A stretch of 64,000 nt of DNA from Micropterix aruncella (GCA_944548615.1 OX155979.1:14723597-14787596); one strand, 5' to 3'. Counted from the first letter of the stretch, positions 25,311 through 36,715 are shown. Translations and numbers: made by a program. Notes: a model not told the origin generated them from the sequence alone.

Positions 25311-25880
25311 TTGATAAATAATGTTTTTTTTTATATACAAGGAAATGATTGAACATAACAATGGGCCCTTGCTGAGTTGGCCACGAAGACCCATTCTGTT
25401 CATGATTGATCACACTCAAGGTTTAACACCTATCCGGCGGCCTCCACGCATGAAGTGCGAGCCCGGGCGGGACTCTGGCCTTAGGGCTAGTTTCCCCTAG
25501 GAATCACCCTACTGGCGCCCCTGGACGGTCTGCGCACCGTGCGGCGTAAGCCAATCGATTGTGCATTCTGACTAACAGTCGGGGGAGTATTGTACTGGAA
25601 GCAGTACTGTTTACTATAGAGCGGGGGTGGTCGCTGACCTTACGGCGACTGCTCTTGAAACGACCATCGACTACCCGATTCTGGGTGAACAGCCGGGCAA
25701 AGGATGCCGTGGACCGCAATAGAGTTGGTAAACACCGTTTCACCGCTTCGTAAGGGAGAGAAACCGCGCAAGCAACCTCGACCTCGTAACCAATCGAGAG
25801 ACTGGAGTAATCTGGTCGCAATTGGAAGTAAAGGCGTGAGTGTGAGCTCGCTAGGTAACCCACCTAGTTATCTTGCGGTT
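25311..25880 (+). mobile_element. Right copy of the 266 bp repeat and rest of the A2 element
   Basis: 25311-25577 repeats 24737-25002. The A2 element then continues past the duplicated part to GTAACCCACCTAGTTATCTTGCGG, ending without the usual 3' terminus. Confidence 0.8.
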
Positions 25881-26029
25881 AAATGAATTTGTCCTTCTAT
25901 AATAAGATTCCAGAGCAAATAAAAAGCCTCGGAGAGGACCAATTTAAAAAAAATAAATATAAATAATTTTGTAAGAAACCCAATTTATGGTGTAAGGGAG
26001 TTTGAAAATTTTGAGTTTATTTTCCATGT

Positions 26030-26780
26030 TGATAATTAAACATAACGGTATTATGATAGCTGACATTCTAATTCTCATATAATTTAGTATATATGAGAAT
26101 ATATATAAGAAACCAGCAAACAATCTGCACGCGGCAATCCCGAACTATACATTTTGACGTCCCTCGAATGCAGACCACTTTTGGGCAGAGGCATTTTGTG
26201 TACATAGCCCCCAGGATCTTTAATATGCTAGATGAAGATTTAAAAATGTATGTGCCGAAGTCTTCTTCTTCTTTTAAAGCCAAAATTAATTCCTGGCTAA
26301 AATATGACGCCCGGCAAAATATCCACAAATTAATATACCGAGACAATTATCCCTGACATTTCTTATTATTATAATTATTTTCTTTGACTTTTTTATTTTT
26401 ATTTATTACTATTACTTATTCATAAATTTTGGTGACTATTGTTTGATATCATTTGACATTTTATTTTATTAACACGATTATTTATTTTTGTGTTTTATTT
26501 CCTGTTGTGATCATTAGTTAGTGATTATTAGTTATAATTTGTAATGGTGACGGGAATATATATATTTCTTTTCCTTTTTATTTTTTTTATTCATTGCCGA
26601 ATATATGTGATATAAAAACTAGAGAGCTAGCTGCCCTGAAACAAGTCCTGGCACTTAGTTGGGCAGCAGCAGTATTTAAATGCTAATGCTCATTTTATTG
26701 ATATGATTATTAGTGATACTTGTGCACTTGTAAATGAATTGTTAAATTAATTAAATAAATAAATAAATAAATACATCTAT
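26030..26780 (+). mobile_element. LINE C-terminal fragment with (TAAA)n tail
   Basis: Frame 26093-26356 includes TTFGQRHFVYIAPRIFNMLD and FKAKINSWLKYDARQNIHKL, the post-RT block also seen at 3701. The 3' UTR ends in TTAAATAAATAAATAAATAAA near 26770. Confidence 0.7.
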
Positions 26781-27067
26781 TTATGTTTAAAAAATACGAA
26801 GGCATATTGTTGGATTGACTATAAAATTATTTTACGTTGATTATTCTACATAGAATTTGCATTTCTATTTTAATATATTATGATCTCTTACTATTTAATG
26901 ACATTAGTATATTTTGATTATTTGTAAGTAGGTAATATTGAATATAATATTACAGCCATGACAACTATCATGATAGTTATGTTTTTAATAATTAAATTTT
27001 AAGCTTTTAATTTTGTGACGCATCCAAGTGTAGGAATGCCTATCTACAGGAGTATCATATTGTATTG
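26781..27067. other. AT-rich spacer in intron
   Basis: Nothing recognised. Confidence 0.3.
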
Positions 27068-27177
27068 TATCGTAAGGCGTTGGCCTCTTATGGGCATGTG
27101 GCGGAGCTTGACGGTGGACTGTTTTTGTCCAAATCTTCTGTGTTCACCTCACGGGGGATAGAACGATTGTTATATTA
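27068..27177 (+). repeat. A2-family fragment
   Basis: CGTAAGGCGTTGGCCTCTTA to GATAGAACGATTG, an internal piece of the family lacking both ends. Confidence 0.65.
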
Positions 27178-27179
27178 CT

Positions 27180-27445
27180 AGTATAAGGAAACTGATCAGC
27201 GTTAATCACACCAAAATAATATACTTTGCCTATTTCGAGTCAATTCTTCGTTACGGGATTCCCTTCTGGTCACATTGTACAGTAGTTTTAAGGCAACATA
27301 TTTTCTCTCTCCAAAAACGAGCCATAAGAATATTGATAAACCTTAAACATAATGAATCATGTCGTGGTCACTTCAAAAATCTCAGTATTCTAACGCTGCC
27401 ATCACTATACATATTTGAATGCATAAAATTAATATTAAAAAACAT
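27180..27445 (+). pseudogene. LINE (type 1) post-RT fragment, left part
   Basis: Reads ISVNHTKIIYFAYFESILRY, PFWSHCT, then LQKRAIRILINLKHNESCRG and LTLPSLYIFECIKLILKN over 27195-27440. This is the thumb/post-RT region of a Jockey/CR1-like LINE. It is interrupted at 27446 by a second LINE. Bases 27298-27445 recur at 28979-29126. Confidence 0.75.
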
Positions 27446-28978
27446 TAATTAACTCATTAATGACTTATGGACTACTATTTTGGGGAAATGCTGCAACCAG
27501 TAAAAGAATCTTTCTTTTGCAAAAAAGAGCACTGCGCAGCATGTATCAGGTAACGACTATTTCAAAGTATATAACGACTCATGCAAAGTATATTTCAGCA
27601 AGGCAAGGGTAATGACTATGTATTCGGTGTTCATACACCAGTGTTTAATGTATGCTAGACAGCACCTAACTGAAACACCAATTAATGCAGACATTCACTC
27701 GCATCATACCCGCGGTAGCTCCCTTTTATGCGTACCCCGAATACGACTGGCTAAAGTACAGAAAAGCTACTTGTACCTTAGCATAAAAATTCTATAATCT
27801 ACTCCCTACAAAATTTAAACAGCTGGAGGACATAAAATTAAAAAATATATCAAGGAGATGCTGATAGGCCACCCTTTCTATAATCTGGCCGAATTTGAGG
27901 GCCATGATTTTTCAAATATTGTGCCCATTTAAATTACTTAAAAAAGTAGAGCCTTATTGTGTGATTATTTTATATGGTCTTATATTATATATATGGTCTT
28001 ATGGGGAGCTAATTGGCCCATGATGAGGTGGCCACGATGACCCATGTGTTCAGGGTCGGTCACACTCACGGGTCAACACCCATCCGATGGCCTCCACGCA
28101 TGGGGTGCGAGCCCGGGTAGGACACTGGGTCAACCAGTCTCCCCTGGGAATCAAACCTCTGGCGCTCCTGGACGGTCTGCGCACGGAGCGGCGCAAGCCA
28201 ATCGACTGTGCTCTCCGACTAACAATCGGGGGAGTCTGGGAACTGTATTGTTTCCTATAGAGCGGGGGTGGTTGTCTACCTTACGGCGACTGCTCTTGAA
28301 ATGACCATTGGCCATCCGATCCCGGTTCAGAGTCGGGCAAAGGACGCCTTGGTCCGCGAAAGATTCGGTGCACACCGTTTCACCGCTTCGTAAGGGAGAG
28401 GACCGCGCAAGCGACCTCGAACTCGGAACCAATCGAGAGACCGGAGAAATCTGGTCACAATTGGAAGCAAGGGCGCGAGTGTCGGCCCGCCAGGTAACAC
28501 TGGCTATCTCGCGGTAAGGCGTTGGCTTCTTGCGGGTTGTGACGTAGCTGGACGTTGGATTTGTTCTGTCCAAAGTCTTCTACGTTCACTGCAGGGCGAC
28601 AGAACGAGAAATCGTTAAAACGTCCTGTGGTGACGGGCTCGCCCGTTGTAGTTGACACCGCAAGTTGGTCTTATATGTGTACTTTTAGTTTAAAATGCAT
28701 AACGTAGATTTAATTTGATTATTTAACATTTTACTGACAATTTGAATATTACGATAAATAATTTTACTACGTATCATTTCGAATCACTAACTACTTCAAA
28801 TATTAAACTTCTATTTTGATTATTTATATTTATAGTTGGACAATCTAGTAGTTAATTCTTGACTAACTCTGTATGTTCAGTAAAGAGTAGTAACGAAATT
28901 TACTACATAACCCAATTATTTTGACACGTCCAAGAGCGGTCTTTAGCCGTCAATTGGACACGACGAAAATGTAATGTA
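27446..28978 (+). mobile_element. LINE (type 2) inserted in type 1, itself carrying an A element
   Basis: Coding remnants read MTYGLLFWGNAATSKRIFLL, QKRALRSMYQ, frame 27612-27797 (CLMYARQHLTETPINADIHS) and YNLLPTKFKQLEDIKLK. The 3' UTR continues after the A element at 28003-28665 and ends in GACGAAAATGTAATGTAAT. The 3' portion matches 39311-39838. Two 148 bp copies of target sequence flank it. Confidence 0.75.
28003..28665 (+). mobile_element. A-family retroposon, full length
   Basis: From GGGGAGCTAATTGGCCC to TTGACACCGCAAG. It is flanked by TGGTCTTAT at 27994-28002 and 28666-28674. The second copy of the host LINE (39505-39520) shows the site unoccupied: TATATGGTCTTATATCTG. Confidence 0.9.
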
Positions 28979-29262
28979 ATATTTTCTCTCTCCAAAAACG
29001 AGCCATAAGAATATTGCTAAACCTTAAACATAATGAATCATGTCGTGGTCACTTCAAAAATCTCAATATTCTAACGCAACCATCACTATACATATTTGAA
29101 TGCATAAAGTTAATATTAAAAAACATAGGAAAGACCCAAAAAGAAATTCACTCGCATTTCACCAGATGTAGGCACAATTTAGCATCTCTGGAATTATTCA
29201 ATCTCTGGAATTATTCAAAAGGGATCCAAATTACGTTGGAATGACGTGTTACAATGGCGTGT
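28979..29262 (+). pseudogene. LINE (type 1) post-RT fragment, middle part
   Basis: 28979-29126 duplicates 27298-27445. Beyond it comes GKTQKEIHSHFTRCRHNLAS, continuing the same LINE. It is interrupted again at about 29263 by an RLE-type LINE. Confidence 0.75.
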
Positions 29263-29838
29263 TACAGATTGGATTCTGGAGGTTGATTCGGTCTCTAAGC
29301 AGTATAAATTCCCTGAAAGTCTCGGATGCACAGCCCTCCGTCCAGATATAACTCTTTACTCTCTATCTCGGAAGGTGGCTCTTATTGTAGAATTAACTGT
29401 TCCATGGGAATCAAATATCCCAAAAGACCACGAGTACAAATTAAATAAATACCATGATCTCGCAAATGCCGTAACCCGGAACGGCTTCACTGTTCACCTT
29501 CACGCGGTGGAGTTGGCGCTCGTGGCCTGCCAGCTAAATCTCTATTTCACCTCTTTAAAGATCTTGGCCTTTCCAGAAAAATAATCAACTCTTTCTTAGA
29601 AAAATTATCTAAAACCGCGATTTGCGCAGCTCAAATTCTATGGCTTCGAAGGGGGAGTGAATGGATGGTAAGGTGAACGCTCACATGTGGCAAGACAGCT
29701 GTCCTAAACCTACCACAGCCGGTTCGTAAGTCCGGAATCCACTGCTCACCCCCCAGAAGTGTAAAAAAAATAGTATTATGATGGGCCCGACTCCGGTCGG
29801 TGAATTCCATGGCAGCTCCGTTTGTATTTATTTATTGC
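29263..29838 (+). mobile_element. RLE-type LINE, copy 3, nested
   Basis: Starts at ATTGGATTCTGGAGGTTGATT and ends CAGCTCCGTTTGTATTTATT. The frame 29246-29584 keeps PD-x14-E; one base is lost at GTGGAGTTGGCG, shifting the last part. It interrupts the LINE whose intact version is at 56628-56780 (TGTTACAATAAACTGCCTGAG). A repeated GCGTGTTACA near 29243-29262 may be the target scar. Confidence 0.8.
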
Positions 29839-30290
29839 CTGAGAATATCAAAATTATATGTAGAAACGGAAAAATAACCCAATTTAAATCGAAATTAAAA
29901 GACTACCTTATTGCGAGAGAATTATATAATATTAACGAATTATAATTAGATTACTGACAATTTCCATCTCGATTTTTTTTAAATTTAACTTGACATTTGT
30001 ACCATTTTATTGAATATTATATTATTACTATTATTTCTAATTGTCTCCCATAATCAAATATATTTTTTATTTATAGGACCATTTAATTTTAATATTATAA
30101 TTTCATGACTATCTGTAGTTATAAATATCTAATATAACTCAATTGTGTGGTGAGTCTCTAATGAAATATTTAGTATACATTTTAAAGTTATTTTAACATT
30201 AAGCGGCTATATAAAATGTCTAAACAACTATGTAAAAGTTTTTGAAGACAATAAATGCGATTTGATAGTTCTTGTGACTAAAATCTGTAA
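29839..30290 (+). mobile_element. LINE (type 1) 3' end
   Basis: Continues with PENIKIICRNGKITQFKSKL and REI..LYNINEL-type sequence, then the 3' UTR to GACAATAAATGCGATTTGATAG. Matches 56700-57086. Confidence 0.7.
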
Positions 30291-31017
30291 AGTTGCGAAA
30301 ACGTTGCCGTGACCTTTATATAGCCAAATTGTGCTACTTGGGATGGCCTCATCTCATCCATGCACACCCACCTGTCTGGATTCGACTTGTGCCGTAGTAA
30401 AATACTAGTTGTAAAAATGCATATTTACTGTAAAAATGGACACCGTATCGTTTAAATCTCCCAATGCATTCGTTTGTAACGGACCTTAATTAACCCTTCC
30501 TCTCGCGAAGTAAAAATTCAGCTATCACTTTTGCGCGCGACATTTTCGCGCGTAAAATCGGCGCGAGTCGACCGACCTTGATACAAACGACCATAACTTG
30601 AAAACCACTATACGGATCATTAAAAAAAATACTGCAAAATGATCGCATTGAAATTTGACATATAAAAAATTATAACCTGGAAATTGGGGGAGTCCGCCGT
30701 TGGTCCCGCAAGGGATGTTACGGAGCTACCGGGTGTCCATTACATGCGATCAACAAATGCATCGACTTCCAGTGAAATCCACTGACACAATTCAGCTATT
30801 ATTTTAACCCGTGCAGCCATGAATCAGCACGATGAAACAATACTTTTACTCGGAATATTTTGAATTGCATCATTTATCGGCCTATATAAACGTGCGAAAA
30901 AGCAACCAAAGTATCATTCCCTGAGTGATCACCTTCCCCCAAGGTTGCGACGGCATATTCGGCAATCACTCTCACGAGTTAGGTCAACGAATCCGGCTCT
31001 TTGGTTTCTTTTCCTTA
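30291..31017. other. Intron stretch with a CCCTT-type MITE remnant
   Basis: At 30490-30493 a TTAA is followed by CCCTTCCTCTCGCGAAGTAA and the core CCACTATACGGATCATTAAA, as in the element at 1421. The right end was not found. The rest to 31017 is unassigned. Confidence 0.4.
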
Positions 31018-31730
31018 TTCAATTCAATTCAATTCAATTCTTTATTAAGAAATCACACAGTATTACAGTATAATATATTTTTTAATGTATGCAGATTTAC
31101 AACAAATAAAACCGGTTACGGATTTCATTAAAATTACATATATTACGTTTTTTTTAAACTACTTTATAAAACTAATGTACCTTCAATTTTAGAGCTATAT
31201 AAGAGTTTAGTATGCAGGGTGTGTGTGTATGTGTTTGTGGGAGTGTGTTGAGCGTGTAAGTGTGGAGTGTGACCATGTATGATATTAGTATTTGCCTATA
31301 TAAAATATAATAATAATAATAATAATCAATAAAAATAGCTAAAAACGAATAGTCAGCGTATTATATCGGTTAGGGTTTGATTTACGGAGTATTTGTAAGT
31401 GATTATGGAATTATTAAACATATCAATACCATTTGAATGGGTATTATAAAGCTCACAGCAGCGTGTGAGTACTCCATTTCTTGATGCATTAGTTTTAAAA
31501 CGCGGCCATCGAAACAGGTCAAATTGGCGTGTGGTCCTCATTGGGGTGTTAATATTGATCGCTCCCACCAGGTCAGAGCAATCGAATATACCATTCAATA
31601 TTTTATTCCTCTCTAGTCGCGAAGCATCAGTCTGTAATCCCACAGACTCGAGCCGTGCACAGTACAAGATACTAAGAGCACACATACAATCCTCATCCAT
31701 ATACCTATCCTCGTAACCGCGGTCGCGCAT
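31018..31730 (-). mobile_element. 5'-truncated LINE with (TTGAA)n tail
   Basis: The - strand frame 31730-31353 reads FDLFRWPRFKTNASRNGVLT, RCCELYNTHSNGIDMFNNSI, a C-terminal block of Jockey-like LINEs. The tail is seen as ATTCAATTCAATTCAATTC at 31018-31040. Confidence 0.65.
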
Positions 31731-31732
31731 CT

Positions 31733-32303
31733 ATACACTCGTGTCAACGTAAACTGTTCGGGAAGCGTTATAACTGGCAATATTCAAACCTTCGATCAAT
31801 AAATGCCTTCTACTTCACTCAAAACCGCCTTTCAATACGGAGATAACTCGTAAGTTGATACCGCCACCTCACACCGAACAATTTGGAGTCTTGTGAGGGG
31901 TGGTCCCTCACACACTTGTAGGAGCCTGTCGCTCCACATACCCACAACAAAAAAGTAATTTCACAGAATAGAAACCGCAGACTCGCTCAAAGTTACACGA
32001 GCCAGCTGCAGTTCATTTCCAACTAAATTCGGCAAATTATGCCCAGGCAAGCGACACATGTCACGCCCCACTCGTAGCTATTACATCACCGCTCAACCTA
32101 TAAAACGTAGTACATTTCAATCGATCGATCAATACACTCGCGACAACATAACCTATTCGGGAAGTGTTATAACTGGCAATATCAAACTTTCAATCGATTT
32201 ATTAAAATAACTTCTGCTTCACTCAAAACCGCCTTTCAATACGGAGATAACTCGTAAGTTGATACCACCACCTCCACCGCACAACTTGGAGTCTAGTGAG
32301 GGT
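31733..32303. repeat. Direct repeat pair of about 170 bp, LTR-like
   Basis: 31733-31900 and 32126-32303 share TACACTCG, TTATAACTGGCAATAT, CTTCACTCAAAACCGCCTTT, CAATACGGAGATAACTCGTA and TTGGAGTCT.GTGAGGG. The spacing of about 390 bp and the identical 3' border suggest a remnant of an LTR element, but no primer site or coding sequence was identified. Confidence 0.4.
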
Positions 32304-33210
32304 TTTATTTATTTATTTATTTATTAGTTTCAAATAGTATTCAAGGGCATTACAGATGAATCCAATTCGCCCTTGAATATTAAAGCTAGAGTGGAAGTCT
32401 AAAAATAAATGACTACATAACTAAATTAATGCTAACATTGAACAAGAAAAAAACATAAAAATATAAAACTAAATAAAAGACAGATTATGATAAACATGAG
32501 ATAGCAGGGAGTTGCCTTTTTAGCTGCCAAAGGGATATTCAAAAGATATCTATTTCAGTGGGTAAGGAATTAAGAAGAGCTATAACCCTTCCCACTGGCC
32601 TGTCTACAAAAATATTTGTACGGTGGTACGGCACATTAAACAATAGATGCGATCTCCTCGCTGTGTAATTTACCGGTACGTACAATTCAAACTTACATAG
32701 TATCTCTGGCAAATAAATCGTTCCTTGAATAAGTTTATATGCAAATATAATTAGTGAAATATATCGACGAGTTTCAAGACTGTTGTATCCTACCATTCCT
32801 AGCACAAAATCTGACGGAAATAAGTATGGATAAATATTGTATTTTCTGTAATAAATATATCTTAAAAATTTTCTTCGAATACGCTCTACCATCTGAATGT
32901 ATTTGTTTTCACTTGTACACCAGATGACCGAGTTATATTCAAGTATGCTACGGACTAAACAATTATATAGTAGAAACATTACATGAATATTATTAAACTG
33001 TTTGCATATGCGAATAACAAAACCGACCATTTTGCTAGCACGATTGCAAATATTTGTAATGTGTGCACGGAAATTCAACTGCGTATCAAATGTAATTCCC
33101 GGGTCCCTCACCTCGGTTGACCTTTTTAAAATTGACCCGTTTATTGTGTATGGGAAAAAGCAAGGTGTTTTCTTGGTTGACCATTTGATGATTTGCATCC
33201 TACATTTCTG
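32304..33210 (-). mobile_element. 5'-truncated LINE ending at a protease splice acceptor
   Basis: The - strand frame to 32539 (about 225 codons) reads KCRMQIIKWSTKKTPCFFPY, TINGSIL..EVRDPGITFDT, LVRSILEYNSVIWC, then RRSHLLFNVPYHRT. These are the RT thumb and post-RT blocks of a Jockey/R1-type LINE (V.D.GI.FD, LEY.S.VW). The 3' tail is seen as TTATTTATTTATTTATTT at 32306-32325. Its 5' side stops within about 10-15 bp of the exon at 33217, and the acceptor's pyrimidine tract may belong to it. Confidence 0.8.
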
Positions 33211-33216
33211 TTTCAG

Positions 33217-33372
33217 CCGTGTCTTGTCTGCAACGCGACTGGTCATGAATGCGGGGAGCTTCCCCGGGGACAGTTCTCCTTGTCTGAAGACCTGGACATG
33301 AATGCTGACGACAACGCTGATCTGGAACTAGACGCCGAGAACGAGACCGATACGAATGACAGCATGCAAGAA
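33217..33372 (+). CDS. LMLN: Leishmanolysin-like metalloprotease, exon b (acidic)
   Basis: Acceptor TTTCTGTTTCAG|CCG, donor CAAGAA|GTTAGT; phase 0 at both sides, 52 codons. It begins PCLVCNATGHECGELPRGQ, matching the family's C-x-x-C...CG segment that follows VPE.HL. It then runs into an acidic stretch (DLDMNADDNADLELDAENE, TDTNDSMQE) that I do not know from vertebrate members, so it looks like a lineage-specific insertion in a surface loop. The donor GTTAGT is weaker than the others. Confidence 0.8.
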
Positions 33373-33434
33373 GTTAGTACAATCGCTCTATCTCTTTCTA
33401 CAACCATTTATTGAGCTTCACTAGGAAAGCGAAC

Positions 33435-34240
33435 CATTCGCGGCGGCAAAGATCCCTAGTATTTTACGCCAAGACCACATCTCCAGTGCATCGATTACTA
33501 CTATGGGGTAACTTAAGCGATACTACTATGGGGTAATGCAACCGATACCCATCGCGTTTTTGTGCTACAAAAGCAAGCCGTTAGGACAATTTTTGGTGTC
33601 AGCAGAGAAACACATTGCGCCCCTTTTTTTATTAAAGCTGGTATCCTTACCATGTCGTCTATGTACATATATCAGTGCCTTTTATACGCCAAAGAGAATA
33701 TTTTAAATTGCGAGCTTCACTCCACTCGGCATAGCCATAATACGCGACATAAGAACAATGTGTTATTGCCTAAAGTACGCTTGACTAAATATCAAAAAAC
33801 ATTTTTATATATAAGTTTTAAATTGTTCAATGCTTTGCCATCATCTACGAAAAGACTTGAGATGGCAGCATATAAAATCTGCTTGAAAAATCAGTTAGTC
33901 AAACATGCCCTTTACAAACTGGACGACTTTTATGATATTGCGTCCACAATTGCTTGATTATAAATATCCATATTATGACTATACTTTCGAACTAAGTTTT
34001 AGATTTTATTGATATTGTTTTTAATTACGCATGTTTCAGAATTTTTCTTTTTATGGTATTGATTATTATTTGTTTGATTATTGATTATTTTGTAAATTTG
34101 ACTATTTTTAAGTAATCACCTCTGATTACAATTATTTTTTTCCTTTTAATTAATCAAAGCGGTTTTATCATCCGGTAAATTATGATTGTAAAATTTGACA
34201 TGTTCCTCAGTATTGTGACATGCTTTTATGGAATGAATAA

Positions 34241-34275
<35 letters not shown>
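33435..34275 (+). mobile_element. LINE C-terminal fragment with (GAT)n tail
   Basis: Frame 33562-33957 (131 codons) reads LQKQAVRTIFGVSRETHCAP, FFIKAGILTMSSMYIYQCLL, RLTKYQKTFLYISFKLFNAL, the post-RT region of a Jockey/CR1-like LINE. The 3' UTR ends in ATGATGATGATGATGATG at 34240-34273. Confidence 0.75.
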
Positions 34276-34278
<3 letters not shown>

Positions 34279-34440
34279 GGTGCGTATCCGAGCCTTCAGG
34301 GTCCATGTCTCCGACTCCGATGCATAGAGAAAGATCGAGAAAACCAGAGCTTGAACCAGCCTGACCTTGATGCTCTGACTTATACCCGATTCTTCCACAG
34401 CCTTTCTAGCTTGGTTGCGTATACACAATTTTGTGTCTGA
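34276..34440 (-). pseudogene. RTE-like LINE fragment
   Basis: The - strand reads KLCIRNQARKAVEESG, IKVRLVQALVFSIFLYASES, ETWTLKA, the RLV.ALVF.I.LY..ETWTL block typical of RTE-type LINEs. Only about 50 residues remain. Confidence 0.65.
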
Positions 34441-34489
34441 GCTGTTGACCGTTGAGGAGTTCCCTCGTCGGGAGCCTACCCAGACTGTA

Positions 34490-34612
34490 GAATCCGGTCC
34501 TACTTGCCAAAAAAAAGTGCATTGTCATCAAAATTAAACCAACATGTAAATTTTCAACTTCATATGATAATATTTTAGGATTTCCCGTAATTCCTTATGA
34601 ATCTCATCATTT
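34490..34612. repeat. F repeat fragment
   Basis: GTAGAATCCGGTCCTACTTG to ATTTTAGGATTTCC matches 7980-8080 at lower similarity. Confidence 0.45.
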
Positions 34613-34614
34613 AT

Positions 34615-35498
34615 TTATTTATTTATTTATTTATTTAAGAAATAATTACTATTAAACATTGATTAGCTTATAAAAATAACAGGAACCGAATGGCAAAACC
34701 TTAACCTTTTGCTTATTTGTTTCTGTCACCCAACTGGGACTAGCCCGTTCTAGGGTGGGCAGGAATCCAATATTACAATCAAGTTTGCTTGATTGCTTGG
34801 TTGCTTACAAATATACAAGTTTTAGTAAAAAGCTAATGACACTAAATTGCCCTAAAATGTGGTCTTCAGAATAAAATAAAAATAATATTAAATGATAATA
34901 TAATAAATAAAATGCAATTCCATTATTTAATCGGCAATAAATATCATATAAAATTCGATTAAATAAAATAAATAAAGTTATATGTGAGAAAAGAAAGAAA
35001 CAGTCATTAATATTTATTATTATAAAAATACCTAGTCTAAAAAGTATACTTCATTGTCAAAGTCAAATAATTTTTGGTAGTTAGTTCAATGTTAAAATAT
35101 ACTTAACATATATGTTTAAAAATATGTTAATAATTTGTGCACCTAAGTTTTATTATACTATTATTTCTAACATTTGATGTATGGTTAGTCTGTCATGATT
35201 CGATAACCATTTCTTTAATTTATTTTTGAATTCCCTAAAAGTTAAATTCATTTTTATTTCCATATTGATCAGATTGTAAAATCTCGGCGCAATGAAAGAG
35301 TAATGTCTTTGTCCAAATGATGTTTTCCTTCTGGGTATTATTAAGCTATTTTCTAAAACTTGTCTCGTTGGTCGCCGGTTCTGAATTATTCCTAAATTTG
35401 AGTTACTGTCCAAAAATAGCCTTAAGAGGGAAGTTTTTAGAAAAAGTTGCCTACAATCAAGAACTTTAGCTTCCTTATAAAGTTCATTAGTGGGATGG
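34615..35498 (-). mobile_element. 5'-truncated LINE, second copy of the 3618 element
   Basis: Inverted and highly similar to 3618-4470. The frame 35413-35153 differs from 3701-3961 by a few residues only. The tail is seen as TTATTTATTTATTTATTTA at 34612-34635. Both copies are truncated at almost the same point (CATCCCACTAATGAAC). Confidence 0.8.
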
Positions 35499-35513
35499 CG
35501 ATATGGTCTACGT

Positions 35514-36715
35514 AGAATAAATAATCATCATCAGAACAGGGTTTTGATAAAAATGGGACCAATCTGTAAGTAGATCCTTTCAAAAAAGAAAAGAATTTTC
35601 CAAATCTATATATGTATATATATAAAACAAAGTCGGGTTTGTTCGAACACTTATAACTCTAGAACGGCTGTACCGATTTTCATGGTATTTGATTTGTTGT
35701 ATTTGTCTCCGTCTCGAATAGCAGAATAACTATTAAAACCATTAGAAAATTAAAAAAAAGGAAAAGACATTTTATTATTATTATTATTATTATTTCATAG
35801 CATTAGCAGCTTAAGCTGATGCATGCATTTCACTTTTTTTTCTTATTTTTTAAATATTTGTCCAATTGGTTTTTAAATCCGTTCACACTTTTAGCACAAA
35901 TGACCTCCTGCGGTAGTTCATTCCAAGAGTCCACAACTCTGTTCACCGAGAAATGTTTCCTCGGGTTATAATTAAATCCTGAACGATTCAACTTTAAGCA
36001 GTGTCCTCTAAGCTGTGTATTGGTATTCCTTATAAATATTTCCTCGAGCTTTGGTACGTCGTAGTAATCATTGAAGATCTTATATGTCTCAATGAGATCT
36101 CCTCGTTGTCGACGCTCCTCTAGGCTGCTGAGTCCGAGTGCTTCGAGTCGGCGTTCGTAGTCTTGTTGTTTGAGCTGTGGGACCATTTTTGTGGCCCGCC
36201 TTTGCACACGCTCCAAAAGTTCTACGTCCTTCCTAAAGTACGGATTACAAATCAGAAAAGCATACTCCAACAAAGGGCGAACATATGTTTTATACAGTTT
36301 AAGGAATAGCTCTGCATTTATGTAAGAGAATGCCTTCCTAATCATGTAGAGCAGGGATTTGGCTTTCTTGGCAACCTCTATAATGTGTGTCTCCCACTTC
36401 AGATCATCGGATATTGTAACACCGAGGTCGCGCTGCGTTTTCACTGCCTGTATAGGTTTTCCATCAATAAGGTAAGCGTGCTGGGGATTTTTAGGCCCGA
36501 GGTGGAGTACCTACAGTGCATTTTCCGGCATTAAGCGACAGCAACCACTCCTTTGTCCAACCAGTAATCCTGTCAAGAGTATCCTGAATTGTTTTCCTGG
36601 CGATAACGGGGTTAGCGAAAAACTTTTCCCAGACATATTTTTTCCGAAAAAATAAAATAAAAGAAAAAACATTTTCCCATACATATTTGTTTTTTATATA
36701 TATATATATATACAT
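35514..36715 (+). mobile_element. F repeat and Helitron (family 2) 5' part with nested LINE
   Basis: 35514-35600 is F repeat. From about 35605 (TCTATATATGTATATATATAAA, then CAAAGTCGGGTTTGTTCG) the family 2 Helitron 5' part runs to 35772 and resumes at about 36646. The intervening LINE is flanked by GAAAAGACATTTT/GAAAAAACATTTT. Confidence 0.6.
35773..36645 (-). mobile_element. 5'-truncated LINE with (AAT)n tail
   Basis: The - strand frame 36444-35830 (204 codons) reads TQRDLGVTISDDLKWETHI, LYKTYVRPLLEYAFLICNPY, LLERVQRRATKMVPQLKQ, RRQRGDLIETYKIFNDYYD and WNELPQEVICAKSVNGFKNQ. These are the RT thumb and C-terminal blocks of a Jockey/CR1/Rex1-like LINE. Upstream, about 36600-36480 encodes ITGWTKEWLLSLNAGKCTV in a shifted frame. 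The tail is visible as TTATTATTATTATTATT at 35773-35796. Confidence 0.8.

Noticed and set aside
28151..28573. 140-codon antisense frame in an A element (similar ones at 2663, 37708, 52417, 53379, 63685)
   Set aside because: The frames follow the GC-rich repeat, differ in length and frame between copies, and show no known motif. Low stop density from GC content explains them.
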